DNA from: Calditrichota bacterium
Lineage (GTDB): Bacteria > Electryoneota > RPQS01
NCBI GenBank assembly: GCA_020637445.1
Contig: JACJVZ010000001.1
Coordinates: forward strand, 1,178,001-1,242,000
Length of the DNA stretch: 64,000 bases
Direction: 5' to 3'
Shown here: positions 54,868-63,665 of the stretch, one piece after another
How positions within the stretch are numbered: position 1 is the stretch's first letter
How the letters are laid out: every line of letters starts with the position of its first letter
Notes under the pieces: generated by a model
What the model was told of the DNA's origin: nothing
The model's input: the letters and a program-made list of their open reading frames with translations, nothing else
The model's database searches: none
Position numbers and translations under genes: made by a program

Positions 54868-55214
54868 CTTGGGGCCTCCACGATACGTCCAGAATTGTCG
54901 AGTCCGGCCCATCGCGCGATCGAGCCGGACTCATTAGGCATTGCCCCCCGCCGGTGTCTTTCAATTATTCTTACGCGAGGCGAAGTCGATAAGTTTCCAC
55001 CATTGAAGGACTTTTTGTCTGGGCTTTTCATCGACGTGTTGCAAAAATGCTTCCTGTTTATTAACTTTTGTATAATCATAATTTTAGATATGAAGTTCTT
55101 AGCTGCATCGTCTTGAAATGCCCCAAAATTCGTGTAAATGAACCGATTTCCTTTTTTGAAATCTCCTTGAATTTGCTTACGTTTGGTCAAACACAAAAAC
55201 AACTTGAATCGAGC
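54868..55214. other. Divergent intergenic region, AT-rich
   Basis: 347 bases between divergent start codons. The right half (about 55040-55200) is strongly AT-rich, with runs such as TTTTTTGAAA, and probably holds the promoter of the gene at 55215. The reading frame continues open here but has no start with a ribosome binding site. Nothing else is recognised. Confidence 0.5.
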
Positions 55215-55757
55215 ATGAGTTCATTGGTTAAATTCTGGATTGCATCCACGCTCATATTGTTCCTATTGGCCCTGTGGCCAGCTCTGCAAATGGCAAAGAC
55301 CGGGGGGAATGTGGAAACGGCCTCTCGGATCGGAGAAGAGGCAAAACTCGTGGACTATTTTTGTCTCGCGAAAATTCCGACGGGAGGTCGCGTCAACATT
55401 CCCACCGAGTGGGAGAAGGTCTTAAACGCGGACATAAAGGTCAGAGAGTCAGCGGGTGAAGCTGCGGGCGATATTGGCCTTCCGCGGGAACGTCAGGATG
55501 AAATTACGTCCTTAAAGTCCGGCGGCGGTTTGCTCCATGCGGACAAGGACAATGTAAGCTATGTTCTGCGTTCCGGTCAAGGACGCGACTGGTACTTGGT
55601 TTTAACCAAGAAAAACACGGGCGGTATTGTGTCCGAGAAAAAGGATGCTCAGTCTCCAAGCCCGATCGCACTTGCAGTTGCTTTCGCGCTCGTGGGTGGC
55701 TTATTGATGACCTTATTGGCGAAGGTCGCGCTGAGAGGAAATCCGGACAAGCAGTAG
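55215..55757 (+). CDS. Small membrane protein with two TM segments, family unknown
   Basis: A 180-aa protein. Residues about 8-26 form an N-terminal membrane segment (FWIASTLILFLLALWPAL) and residues about 150-170 another (SPIALAVAFALVGGLLMTLL), with a polar domain between them that would lie on one side of the membrane. No motif was recognised. I start at the ATG giving MSSLVKFW; the ribosome binding site is weak (GAG). It is monocistronic and ends in a terminator. Confidence 0.7.
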   Translation: MSSLVKFWIASTLILFLLALWPALQMAKTGGNVETASRIGEEAKLVDYFCLAKIPTGGRVNIPTEWEKVLNADIKVRESAGEAAGDIGLPRERQDEITSLKSGGGLLHADKDNVSYVLRSGQGRDWYLVLTKKNTGGIVSEKKDAQSPSPIALAVAFALVGGLLMTLLAKVALRGNPDKQ

Positions 55758-55777
55758 CAAAAAATCGAATCAAGTAT

Positions 55778-55813
55778 GCGGCTGCATGACGATTCGTGCA
55801 GCCGCTTTTTTAT
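55778..55813 (+). terminator. Intrinsic terminator, shared with the convergent glycosyltransferase
   Basis: Perfect 9-bp stem GCGGCTGCA (55778-55786 with 55797-55805) and a 10-base loop, then TTTTTT. The end of the T-run is also the TAA stop codon of the opposing glycosyltransferase gene. Confidence 0.9.
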
Positions 55814-57000
55814 TTGCCGAAAGCGTAGTCGTAGGCTTTTAAGAGCTTCGTGACACTGTGATCCCACGAGAGTTCTTCGCGCAGCCTCGCTCCCCCGAAG
55901 GCACCCATGCTCGCCCGCCGGTCCGGATCGTCAAGCAGTGCGAGAATCTGCCGGGCAAAATCCTCGACGTCATTGTCTTTGGCATAGACCGCGGCATCAC
56001 TCGCGGAGAACTCTGACTCTGTCAAGCGGTACGAAACGATGGGCTTGTTCATCGCCATATACTCAAGAATCTTGTTCATGGTGCAATGTGTGTTGAGCGG
56101 GTTGATCGGATCCGGAGCGCAGCACACGTCGGCTGTCGAAAGCACTTCACGAACTTGTTCATTTGAGACGCGGCCCGTAAATTCGACGACGTTTTCGAGA
56201 TTCAAGTCGCTCGCCATCTGTTTCAGGACACCGAGATTTTCACCGCCGCCCATAAGCAGAAAGTGAATATCCTCTCTACCCCACTCTTTCGATATTAGTT
56301 GTGCAGCGCGGAGAAGATGGTCAAGCCCGTCCTGCGCGCCCATCGTGCCGAGATAAGTTGCAAGAAACTTTTTGCCGCGCTTCCACTCGGGATTCGCAGG
56401 CAAAGGAGAAAACCTTTTGAGGTCCGGCGCACTTCGGACAACAAATACTTGTTCGGGTTTTAGGTTTCCCCTCTGAATGGCAATCTTCTTGTACGATTCA
56501 TTCGTTGAGATCACAGCTTTCGCGGTGCGGTAGGTCCAACGTTCGAGTTTTCGAAGGATTTTCAGGATCGCGCCGCCTTTGCCGGGATACTTTGACTCGA
56601 AAGTCTCAGGGCTTAGGTCGTGCTGGTCGAACAGGAAATTCACTCCGAAGAGTTTGAATGGCAACGCGACCAAGAAAAAGAGGTCAGGTGGATTGCAGGC
56701 ATGAATGACTTTGAATCCGCGGCGAAAGAAAACATACAGCGCGAAGAAGAACGTCCACGCTATAGCCCATGAGTATTCCCAGGCATAACCGATCGCGCGG
56801 TTGGCCGTGTAGGGCATGGGATACCGGTAGATATGAACGCCTTCGAGGGTCTCGTAGAGCTTTTTGTCCACCATTTGCGGACAAATGACACTGACCTGAT
56901 AGCCGGCGCGCGAAAGAGCCAGAGACTCTTGCCACACACGCCGGTCAAAAGGTACCGAAAGGTTTTCGACTAAGACGAGAACCTTACCAGCAGACGCCAT
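55810..57000 (-). CDS. Glycosyltransferase, GT4 family
   Basis: A 396-aa GT-B glycosyltransferase. The N-terminal half has VLVLVENLSVPFDRRVWQE, which is typical of WbuB-like enzymes, HACNPPDLFFLVALPF and FLFDQHDLSPE. The C-terminal half has the nucleotide-sugar site LATYLGTMGAQDGLDHLL, FLLMGGGENL and the E-x7-E region MNKILEYMAMNKPIV. It probably adds a sugar to a lipid-linked glycan at the inner face of the inner membrane. I use the ATG at 57000, which has GGAG four bases upstream; an ATG at 57012 is possible. It overlaps the upstream dehydrogenase gene, so both belong to one surface-glycan unit. Confidence 0.88.
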   Translation of the reverse strand: MASAGKVLVLVENLSVPFDRRVWQESLALSRAGYQVSVICPQMVDKKLYETLEGVHIYRYPMPYTANRAIGYAWEYSWAIAWTFFFALYVFFRRGFKVIHACNPPDLFFLVALPFKLFGVNFLFDQHDLSPETFESKYPGKGGAILKILRKLERWTYRTAKAVISTNESYKKIAIQRGNLKPEQVFVVRSAPDLKRFSPLPANPEWKRGKKFLATYLGTMGAQDGLDHLLRAAQLISKEWGREDIHFLLMGGGENLGVLKQMASDLNLENVVEFTGRVSNEQVREVLSTADVCCAPDPINPLNTHCTMNKILEYMAMNKPIVSYRLTESEFSASDAAVYAKDNDVEDFARQILALLDDPDRRASMGAFGGARLREELSWDHSVTKLLKAYDYAFGK

Positions 57001-58297
57001 GATACTCCGCATGAATTTTGTCGGAATCCGGCACGCGGGCCAAGTCGTAGACGATTTGCTGCCTTGTCAGTTTCTGCAGCACGGGACCGAACTCGGCGTC
57101 GTTGTAGGTCACCATAACCACTTCGGAATGCGCGGCGATGTCGTCGGGATTCTCGCAAAGTAATTCGGCCAAATGCGGTATTGCGGACTCGATGAAAGCC
57201 TTGTTCGATCCCATCAAACGAGCAAGCGAGACGTTTCGATCGTAAATCTTGATATCGAAGCCCTTGCCAAGCAGCGTCTCGACCAGTTCGACGACCGGGC
57301 TTTCGCGCATGTCGTCCGTACCTGCTTTGAACGCGAGTCCCAAAACTCCGATCTTCTTTTTGCCGAAAGACTGCACGGCTTTGAAGGCACGCTTGACGCT
57401 CTCTAAATTCGAAGACATCAGCGAGTAAAGCAGCGGTGTTTCGAGGTTGTTTTGACGGGCGCAGGCCGTGAGTGCACGGACATCCTTGGGAAGACACGAT
57501 CCGCCAAACGCGAAACCGGGTTTTAGATAGTAAGGCGAGAGATTGAGTTTCGTATCCGTGCAAAAGATTTCCATGACACGGTGGCTGTCGACGCCGACCG
57601 ATTTGGCGATTGCGCCAATCTCGTTGCCGAATACGACTTTCACGGCATGGAAGTTGTTGTCGGCATATTTGACGAGTTCGGCTTCTTCGATTTTTGTGTA
57701 GTGAAAGGCACCGGGCAAGCCTTCATAGAGCGCCGCGACTTGCTTTGCGGCCACGTCGTGCTCGGCGCCGATGACGGTTTTAGGCGGATCGAAGAAGTCG
57801 CGAACGGCCGTCCCTTCGCGCAAGAACTCCGGATTGTAGGCGACGTAAAAACCGCTCCCTTCACCTTTGCCGGAGAATTTCTCGAGGCGCGGAAGGAGTT
57901 CTTTGCGAGTCGTGCCGGGCAGCAAAGTGCTGCGCACCACAACCGTGTGCGGGCGATCCAAAGTTTTGATGGTTTCGCCGATTTGCTCGCAAACACGCCG
58001 GGCATACTCGGTGTTCAAGGCGCCCGAGGGAAGCGACGGAGTGCCAACACAGATCAGGGATATTTCCGTGTTGCGCACCGCTTCTTCGATGGACATTGTG
58101 GCATTCAATCTTCCGGCTGCCCGGTGTTTTGCGATCAGTTCCGGAAGTTCTTTCTCGACAATCGGACTCTTTCCTTCGAGGAGGAAGTTCACTTTTGTGG
58201 AGTCCACATCGATGCCCCAGACTTCGTGTCCGGATTCGCACAAACACGCGGCGGATACGCAGCCGACATAGCCGAGGCCAAATACGCTTATCTTCAT
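56984..58297 (-). CDS. GDP-mannose 6-dehydrogenase-like nucleotide-sugar dehydrogenase
   Basis: A 437-aa NAD-dependent enzyme that makes a nucleotide-sugar uronate by two oxidations. The NAD motif is MKISVFGLGYVGCVSAACLC. The active-site Cys268 lies in PGFAFGGSCLPKDVRALTAC. VVVRSTLLPGT, AYNPEFLREGTAV and GLAFKAGTDDMRESPVVELV follow. The match to AlgD of alginate synthesis is close, including residue number 268 of the Cys, KLNLSPYYLKPGFAFGGSC and the C-terminal GVCW. GDP-mannose is therefore the likely substrate, not proven; UDP-sugar dehydrogenases are the alternative. No other alginate genes are seen, so another uronate-containing glycan is possible. Confidence 0.88.
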   Translation of the reverse strand: MKISVFGLGYVGCVSAACLCESGHEVWGIDVDSTKVNFLLEGKSPIVEKELPELIAKHRAAGRLNATMSIEEAVRNTEISLICVGTPSLPSGALNTEYARRVCEQIGETIKTLDRPHTVVVRSTLLPGTTRKELLPRLEKFSGKGEGSGFYVAYNPEFLREGTAVRDFFDPPKTVIGAEHDVAAKQVAALYEGLPGAFHYTKIEEAELVKYADNNFHAVKVVFGNEIGAIAKSVGVDSHRVMEIFCTDTKLNLSPYYLKPGFAFGGSCLPKDVRALTACARQNNLETPLLYSLMSSNLESVKRAFKAVQSFGKKKIGVLGLAFKAGTDDMRESPVVELVETLLGKGFDIKIYDRNVSLARLMGSNKAFIESAIPHLAELLCENPDDIAAHSEVVMVTYNDAEFGPVLQKLTRQQIVYDLARVPDSDKIHAEYHGVCW

Positions 58298-58490
58298 GTA
58301 ACTCTAATCAAAAATTTGATTTGTATAGACCATAAGTGTAACGAAACTCTTGGAATTGTGCAAACATCGCGGCAGGAAGATTGTGCTTGTCGGTGCTTGC
58401 CTGTTGGGCGTTGTTTCTAATCAAACGTTCAACAGATGTGTCTTGATATTTCAGTAGTTTAGGCTTATCTTGAAGAACAGGAGGCACAAT

Positions 58491-60263
58491 TTGAATACGA
58501 AGACCAAACTCCGCATCATGCGGGAAAAACTAAAGAGTGCGGGCATTCATGCCTACCTCGTCCCCAGCTCCGATCCTCATAACAGTGAGTATACACCGGA
58601 ACGCTGGCAAAGGCGAGCCTATATCAGCGGATTCACCGGGTCTGCCGGTGAGATTTGTATTACGACAAAATCTGCGGCGCTGTGGACGGATTCGCGTTAT
58701 TTTCTTCAAGCTGAGCGCGAACTTTCAGGTTCGGGCGTCAAACTGATGAAGATTGGCGTGCCGGGTACGCCGGGACTGACTCAATGGCTCACGTCGCAAC
58801 TGCCGAAGAACGGCAAGGTCGGCGTAAATCCTCAAGTAGTCTCGCGGCAACGATTTCTGGACTTGCAGAAAGAGTTTTCCGAAGCTGGACTGCAGCTTGT
58901 TCCGGTCGCTCGCGACCTTGTGGACGCCGTATGGGAAAACCCGCCTGCAATTTCTTCTCTTGCGCTTGAAGTTCATGAGCTGAAGTATGCGGGCGAGTCC
59001 GTCGCCTCAAAATTGAAGAGCGTACGCAGAGAAATGAAAGCTCACGGCGCGACGGCACATGTGCTCAACGAGTTGGACGCGATCGCGTGGCTGCTCAATT
59101 TGCGTGGGCGGGACGTGGAATACAATCCCGTCTTCGTTTCGTACGCAATCATCAAGGAAAAGACCGCTCATCTCTACGTCGATTTGGGAAAGGTGACGCC
59201 AGCAGTCCGCAAACACCTCGGCAAGCACGTTCAGGTTCATCGCTACGACAGTTTCGGTGACGCGATGAAGAAACTCGGCAAAAGCCGGGGCAAAGTATGG
59301 GTTCACGACGCGACGGCATCGCAATGGATGTACTCGCTGTTGGGAAAAGCGCAACTCGTGACCGAGCGTTCTCCAATTACGCTGCTCAAGGCCATGAAAC
59401 TGCCGGCGCAAATTCGCGGCATACGTTCCGCGCATATTCGCGACGGAGTGGCGATGGTGAAGTTTCTTTCGTGGATTGACGCAAATATCGGCAAGATACC
59501 GATGAGCGAATTGTCTCTCGAAGTCGAGTTGGAACGTGCTCGGTCGGCAAGCTCGCTATATCGTGGTCCGAGTTTCTCTCCGATTATCGGCTATGCGGCC
59601 AATGGAGCGGTGGTGCACTACCGCGCCGTTCAAGCAACCAGCAAGCAAATCAAAGCCCGCGGTTTGATGGTTGTGGATTCGGGCGGACAGTACCCGGACG
59701 GGACGACGGATATCACACGAGTGGTTCCCTGCGGCAAACCGACCCGCGAGCAGAAAGAGAATTTCACGCGCGTCCTTAAAGGCCATATCGCGATTGCGAC
59801 CACTCCGTTCCCGATTGGAACGCGAGCCGTGCAACTGGACACCCTTGCCCGCAAGTCGCTTTGGATGGCCGGACTTAATTATGGACACGGGACAGGGCAC
59901 GGGATCGGGCACTTTCTGTGCGTTCATGAAGGACCCGCCTCGATAGCCATTCGATTCCCCAACGAAGTTTTGCGGCCCGGGATGGTTCTTTCCAACGAAC
60001 CGGGTTACTACAAGAATGGGGAATACGGAATTCGAATTGAGAATCTCGTCTACGTCACTCAAGACATGGACAGGCCGGGATTCCTGACGTTCAAGAACTT
60101 GACATTTTGTCCAATCGATCGTCGATTGGTCGAAGTGAAGTACCTGACGGATTTTGAGCGAAAGTACCTGAACGACTATCACGCGGAAGTGCGCAAAGTT
60201 CTTGCACCCAAGTTGCGCGGCGCGGCGAAGGCATGGCTATTGAAGATGACGAAGCCGCTCTAA
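58491..60263 (+). CDS. Xaa-Pro aminopeptidase (M24B)
   Basis: A 590-aa manganese-dependent peptidase that removes an N-terminal residue before proline. The outline is that of long PepP/XPNPEP1-type enzymes: two creatinase-like N-terminal domains (residues 1-290) and a C-terminal pita-bread domain. Metal ligands are Asp396 and Asp407 (VVDSGGQYPDGTTDITRVV), the His in GHGTGHGIGHFLCVHEGP, and the Glu of LSNEPGYYKNGEYGIRIENL. The start codon is TTG with a perfect AGGAGG six bases before it; a TTG 7 codons upstream would place this site inside the gene. It appears cytoplasmic (no signal peptide). Confidence 0.94.
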   Translation: MNTKTKLRIMREKLKSAGIHAYLVPSSDPHNSEYTPERWQRRAYISGFTGSAGEICITTKSAALWTDSRYFLQAERELSGSGVKLMKIGVPGTPGLTQWLTSQLPKNGKVGVNPQVVSRQRFLDLQKEFSEAGLQLVPVARDLVDAVWENPPAISSLALEVHELKYAGESVASKLKSVRREMKAHGATAHVLNELDAIAWLLNLRGRDVEYNPVFVSYAIIKEKTAHLYVDLGKVTPAVRKHLGKHVQVHRYDSFGDAMKKLGKSRGKVWVHDATASQWMYSLLGKAQLVTERSPITLLKAMKLPAQIRGIRSAHIRDGVAMVKFLSWIDANIGKIPMSELSLEVELERARSASSLYRGPSFSPIIGYAANGAVVHYRAVQATSKQIKARGLMVVDSGGQYPDGTTDITRVVPCGKPTREQKENFTRVLKGHIAIATTPFPIGTRAVQLDTLARKSLWMAGLNYGHGTGHGIGHFLCVHEGPASIAIRFPNEVLRPGMVLSNEPGYYKNGEYGIRIENLVYVTQDMDRPGFLTFKNLTFCPIDRRLVEVKYLTDFERKYLNDYHAEVRKVLAPKLRGAAKAWLLKMTKPL

Positions 60264-60285
60264 ACTCGAAATAAGTGAATCGCAA

Positions 60286-60317
60286 AACGGGACTCAATTT
60301 GAGTCCCGTTTTCTTTT
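60286..60317 (+). terminator. Bidirectional terminator between convergent genes
   Basis: Perfect 11-bp stem AACGGGACTCA (60286-60296 with 60300-60310), loop ATT, then TTCTTTTT on the plus strand. The left arm holds the stop codon (60294-60296) of the opposing methyltransferase gene. Confidence 0.9.
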
Positions 60318-60941
60318 TCTGTAAATGATAACCCGCTCGGAGAGTTTTAAAATGTCAAGATCGAATATCTCTGCAATCCATCTGATAGTGCGTTCCGTGT
60401 AGAACACCACGTGGGTAGGGTCTTGCGCATACCACCACGTCGAAACATCGGCGTCGCTGGGAAGCAGCAGCGTCATCACGCCGAGCACTCCACCGGGTTC
60501 CAGCATTTCAGCTAGCTTCTTCCACTCTCCGCGCGGTTCGCGAAAATGCTCCGCCGTTTCACAGCAGACGATTCCATCATAACGGCGTTGCAGCACATTT
60601 TTGTCATCCGCGAAGAAAGGATCGTAGATCGAAACGGTGTGGCCGGATTCCCGCAGCAGCATCGCCAATACCGGTTCCGGCCCGCTGCCGTAATCAAGCA
60701 CGTTTGCGCCCGCGCGAAGCTGGCTTTCAAACGGTTCGGCAAGGTTTTGCAGAAATCCTACATAGCGTTCGTCTTCGCGCGAATTATTGTGCTGTTCGTA
60801 GCGTGCCCTTTCGGCTTCCGCGGAAAGATGTTCATCCGGGTGCACAAACGCCAACCCGCAGGAGTTGCAACTTGCTCCAAGCCGCGTCGAAATCCGGCGC
60901 GGATTGAGTGCAGCAGTTTCGTTGCAGAGCGGGCAGGTCAT
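60294..60941 (-). CDS. Zinc-ribbon class I methyltransferase
   Basis: A 215-aa protein with an N-terminal zinc ribbon (CPLCN near residue 3 and CNSCG near 26, four cysteines) fused to a SAM methyltransferase fold: VLDYGSGPEPVLAMLL (motif I), YDGIVCCETAEHFREP and LEPGGVLGVMTLLL. This build is common in Methyltransf_23-type proteins that modify cell-surface or tRNA-like substrates; the substrate is unknown here. It starts 15 bases after the stop of the secreted protein gene at 60956-62740, so it may share its transcript. Confidence 0.8.
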   Translation of the reverse strand: MTCPLCNETAALNPRRISTRLGASCNSCGLAFVHPDEHLSAEAERARYEQHNNSREDERYVGFLQNLAEPFESQLRAGANVLDYGSGPEPVLAMLLRESGHTVSIYDPFFADDKNVLQRRYDGIVCCETAEHFREPRGEWKKLAEMLEPGGVLGVMTLLLPSDADVSTWWYAQDPTHVVFYTERTIRWIAEIFDLDILKLSERVIIYRKRKRDSN

Positions 60942-60955
60942 GAAGTCAGTACAGT

Positions 60956-62740
60956 CTACTTCATCAACACAAGTTTCGTGATACGAGTCTCCTCGTGGTG
61001 CGTAATTCTGGCAAAGTAGGTGCCAGACGGCAGACTCGCACCTGAGAACTCGAGCACGTGAGAACCTGCGGAATACAATTCGTCGGCAAGCATCTCAACA
61101 AGCCGTCCAGTGATATCGTAGATGCCTAATTTGACATGGCCGTCCTGCGGGAGATCGAACTGTACACGCGCAGCCGGATTGAACGGATTTGGATAGGCTG
61201 CCAAAGAAACCTCATTGGGCAAAGCAGACGGTGATTCCACATCGCTCGCATAGTCGATTCTAAACTGCCAAGTGCCGCTTGAAGTCGAGACCGTGTCCGT
61301 ACCGTCTGTTGCGTCAACGTACCAATCAATAAATGACGATTCGTCCAACCTGTCGAGGGGCACGTCGATTTCAAGGTTGTAAAAGGTATCTGCCAGCATG
61401 CCGTTGGGATTTTGCAGAAAGGCTGTACCTCCGTTGAGTTCGGCATGGAAAAGATACGTGACCTGGTCCATATTGAGATCGCGGGCAGCGTGCCACGTAC
61501 AGGTTAACGGGAAAACTTCCTGCAAATTGATGATTGCGCCGTCGGCAGGTTCTGCAAGTTCAAAGGGATCGGGTGGGATGTTTGTGGGGTCGGGCGTGGT
61601 TTTCAGAACCCATCCGTCGTTGCCCGCACCCGCAATGTTCGATGCGCCGCAGAAGACATAGCCCAAGTCTCCGCCCTGCACAATGTCCCACAGGAACTGC
61701 CAACGCGAGTTGCCGAACGTCTGGCTGAACAATGTATCTCCCGCGGAGTTTACACGCAATAGCCAGCCATCGACGTTGCCGGCACCGAACGAAAGTGTAT
61801 TGCAGATCATGGCAAAACCGGAATAGACAGGCACAATCGCGTAAGCCGCATCATCATCCGCCCCGCCGATCGTGCGCGACCAGAGCGAATCTCCCGTCGC
61901 GCTGATTTTCATCAAGAACACGTCGCCAATAAAATCATCAGCCGGGACAATCGTTCCGCACAGCATATATCCGCCCTCAGGATCAACGGCGACGTCAAAG
62001 AAATCTTCGTCATCCGGACCGCCGTAATAGTATCCCCACAGCGAATCACCGTTCGCATCCAGTTTCATCACGAGACCTTGCAGATTTCCAACCAATGGGT
62101 CCCAATAGTCACCGACAAGAATAAATCCGCCGTCCACGTCCTGCGCAGCTTCCCATACATAGTCACTCCATTCACGGCCATAAATCTTAGAATCAAGACT
62201 GTCACCGTCTTCAGAGATTTTCAGCGCATGAAATTGAGTTTGCCCACCTTCCGTTGTTTGACCGAAAACCCAATAGCCGCCGCCGGACGCGGGAAAAATA
62301 GCTTCGGACGCGTCTGCCGAAGCGTCGGCCCCGATGATCGACGTCCAGAGCGAGTCTCCGTTTTGGTCTAATTTAACAATATACTTCTTTGTGGCACCTG
62401 GTTGATTGGGAATTCTGGTTTGGCCCGCGAACACGAGTGTCCCGTCGTTTCCTTCAGTGACGGCTCGGAACCACCCTAACCCCAATCCACGAAAACCGTT
62501 GACCCATTGGGTGGCGCCGTCTGGAGATAATTTGTAGGCTCCGTTAATAATTCTGGAGGAGTCGGGGTCCATCACTCCACCCGCGAGGACTACTGAACCA
62601 TCGTTCATCGCGAGTGCCTCGTAAATCGTTTCCGACTCATGGCTCTGGCCCGGAAAAACAGTCCATAAGGTATCAACTGACTGCGCCACCGCAAAGGATG
62701 ACAGGGCCAAGACAATTAGCGTACGAATCAAAAGGGTCAT
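60956..62740 (-). CDS. Secreted beta-propeller-like repeat protein with sorting domain
   Basis: A 594-aa exported protein. The ATG at 62740 (second of two adjacent ATG) has GGAG at a suitable distance and opens a signal peptide (TLLIRTLIVLALSSFAVAQ). Residues about 25-390 contain seven or so repeats with the pattern G-D-S-L-W...G-G...D...D-G-G-Y (GDSLWTSIIGAD, GDSLWGYYYGGPDDEDFFDV, GDTLFSQTFGNSRW), as in delta-60/SBBP-type propellers. A Fibronectin-like part follows (about 400-510), then the C-terminal sorting domain: SLAAYPNPFNPAARVQFDLP, SGTYFARITH and ITKLVLMK. No enzyme motif was seen. Confidence 0.85.
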   Translation of the reverse strand: MTLLIRTLIVLALSSFAVAQSVDTLWTVFPGQSHESETIYEALAMNDGSVVLAGGVMDPDSSRIINGAYKLSPDGATQWVNGFRGLGLGWFRAVTEGNDGTLVFAGQTRIPNQPGATKKYIVKLDQNGDSLWTSIIGADASADASEAIFPASGGGYWVFGQTTEGGQTQFHALKISEDGDSLDSKIYGREWSDYVWEAAQDVDGGFILVGDYWDPLVGNLQGLVMKLDANGDSLWGYYYGGPDDEDFFDVAVDPEGGYMLCGTIVPADDFIGDVFLMKISATGDSLWSRTIGGADDDAAYAIVPVYSGFAMICNTLSFGAGNVDGWLLRVNSAGDTLFSQTFGNSRWQFLWDIVQGGDLGYVFCGASNIAGAGNDGWVLKTTPDPTNIPPDPFELAEPADGAIINLQEVFPLTCTWHAARDLNMDQVTYLFHAELNGGTAFLQNPNGMLADTFYNLEIDVPLDRLDESSFIDWYVDATDGTDTVSTSSGTWQFRIDYASDVESPSALPNEVSLAAYPNPFNPAARVQFDLPQDGHVKLGIYDITGRLVEMLADELYSAGSHVLEFSGASLPSGTYFARITHHEETRITKLVLMK

Positions 62741-62840
62741 CATTTCTCCGGTATTATTCACAAAACAACACGTAATTTACTGAACCTGACTCGGAATGTC
62801 AACAATTTCAATGTGTTTTAGAATTCCGTGGTTTCCGACA

Positions 62841-62868
62841 AAAAGAAAGCGGCGCATGCTGCGCCGCT
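62841..62868 (-). terminator. Intrinsic terminator after tRNA-Gly
   Basis: Perfect 9-bp stem AGCGGCGCA (62860-62868 with 62848-62856) and 3-base loop, then UUUCUUUU on the minus strand. Lies 4 bases past tRNA-Gly. Confidence 0.85.
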
Positions 62869-62872
62869 CTTG

Positions 62873-62944
62873 AGCGGATGACGGGACTCGAACCCGCAAC
62901 CTCCAGCTTGGGAAGCTGACACTCTACCATTGAGTTACATCCGC
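62873..62944 (-). tRNA. tRNA-Gly (anticodon CCC)
   Basis: Full cloverleaf: acceptor GCGGATG/CATCCGC, D stem ACTC/GAGT, anticodon stem TCAGC/GCTGG with loop TTCCCAA, T arm GCGGGTTCGAGTCCCGT. U73 is the usual glycine discriminator. CCA is not encoded. The CCC anticodon reads only GGG. Confidence 0.94.
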
Positions 62945-63106
62945 AAGACTTCCCGAATTTACACATTCTCCACTAATTATCAAAGTCTGCCGCGAGCGTC
63001 GGGTGGTCGCGCAAATCTATGCTGCAAGTCGTTGAATTCAATTTGATCGAAGTTATTTGAAACCTTTTCGGGTGTTCATATGACTAACTAAGTAGGGCAC
63101 GCTGTA

Positions 63107-63194
63107 GACGGAAGCGTTAGCCGGGTTACCCGCCTGAAGATATCCGTCAAAGACAGAATCGCGGTGATAAGCGAATCTCTCGCACCGCAAGGAG
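63107..63194 (+). promoter_or_regulatory. Structured 5' leader of the lipoprotein gene
   Basis: Two predicted hairpins lead to the ribosome binding site. The first is closed by GACGGA/TCCGTC (63107-63112 with 63143-63148) and encloses CGGG-TTA-CCCG. The second pairs GCGGT (63161-63165) with ACCGC (63184-63188) and GCGA with TCGC inside. It ends one base before AAGGAG (63189-63194), so folding could affect translation. The string TAGCCGGGTTACC resembles the 3' strand of c-di-GMP-I and cobalamin riboswitches, but their conserved cores are missing. Confidence 0.35.
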
Positions 63195-63200
63195 TACCCT

Positions 63201-63620
63201 ATGAAAGCTCTTTGGAAATACCTTCCGCTGTTGCTGCTTGTGGGCTGTTCCGCCGACATGGCGACTCAACCCACCGCCCCGGACAATGCAACTGTACAGG
63301 CTCAGTATCCGAACGAAAAGGACGTTCCCATCATGGATATCGAGCCCGGTGATCCGTTGTGTGAAACGAACAACACGGGTTTTGCGGAGCTCACGAATCC
63401 GTGCCGGCATGCAATCACGTGCGTAATCGGGAATCAGTATTCGTTCGTCGTAAATCCGGGTGAAACGATCACAGAAGTAATCATCACCGGAGCGCACGAA
63501 ATTCAATGGTGGGGCGGCTGCCAAGGACACTACACGGCACCTTTGTTGATTTCAAAGTGCAAAACGACGACTTCGCGATTTGAGCAAGCGAAGGCTAACC
63601 GAAACCCGGCAATTCAATAG
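63201..63620 (+). CDS. Small predicted lipoprotein
   Basis: A 139-aa exported protein. The signal peptide MKALWKYLPLLLLVGC ends in a lipobox (LLVG-C), so Cys16 is probably lipid-modified. The rest has no recognised domain; it is Thr/Pro-rich after the Cys and has five further cysteines that may form disulfides (PLCETNN, NPCRHAITCVIG, GGCQGHY, LISKCKTT). AAGGAG lies six bases before the ATG. It is preceded by a structured leader and followed by a terminator, so it is a single-gene unit. Confidence 0.82.
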   Translation: MKALWKYLPLLLLVGCSADMATQPTAPDNATVQAQYPNEKDVPIMDIEPGDPLCETNNTGFAELTNPCRHAITCVIGNQYSFVVNPGETITEVIITGAHEIQWWGGCQGHYTAPLLISKCKTTTSRFEQAKANRNPAIQ

Positions 63621-63634
63621 CACGATCAAATGGT

Positions 63635-63665
63635 AGAGAGCGGCGAGTGCCGCTCTTTGTTTATT
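63635..63665 (+). terminator. Intrinsic terminator shared with the convergent S9 gene
   Basis: Perfect 8-bp stem AGAGCGGC (63637-63644 with 63649-63656), GAGT loop, then TTGTTTATT. The T-run includes the TAA stop codon of the opposing gene at 63661-63663. Confidence 0.85.

Noticed and set aside
57581..58420. Open frame of 279 codons on the plus strand
   Set aside because: Antisense shadow of the GDP-mannose dehydrogenase-like gene.
63101..63148. c-di-GMP-I (GEMM) or cobalamin riboswitch
   Set aside because: Only a short 3'-like string is shared; the GCAAA core of GEMM and the GGUG/CCACUG blocks of the cobalamin aptamer were not found.
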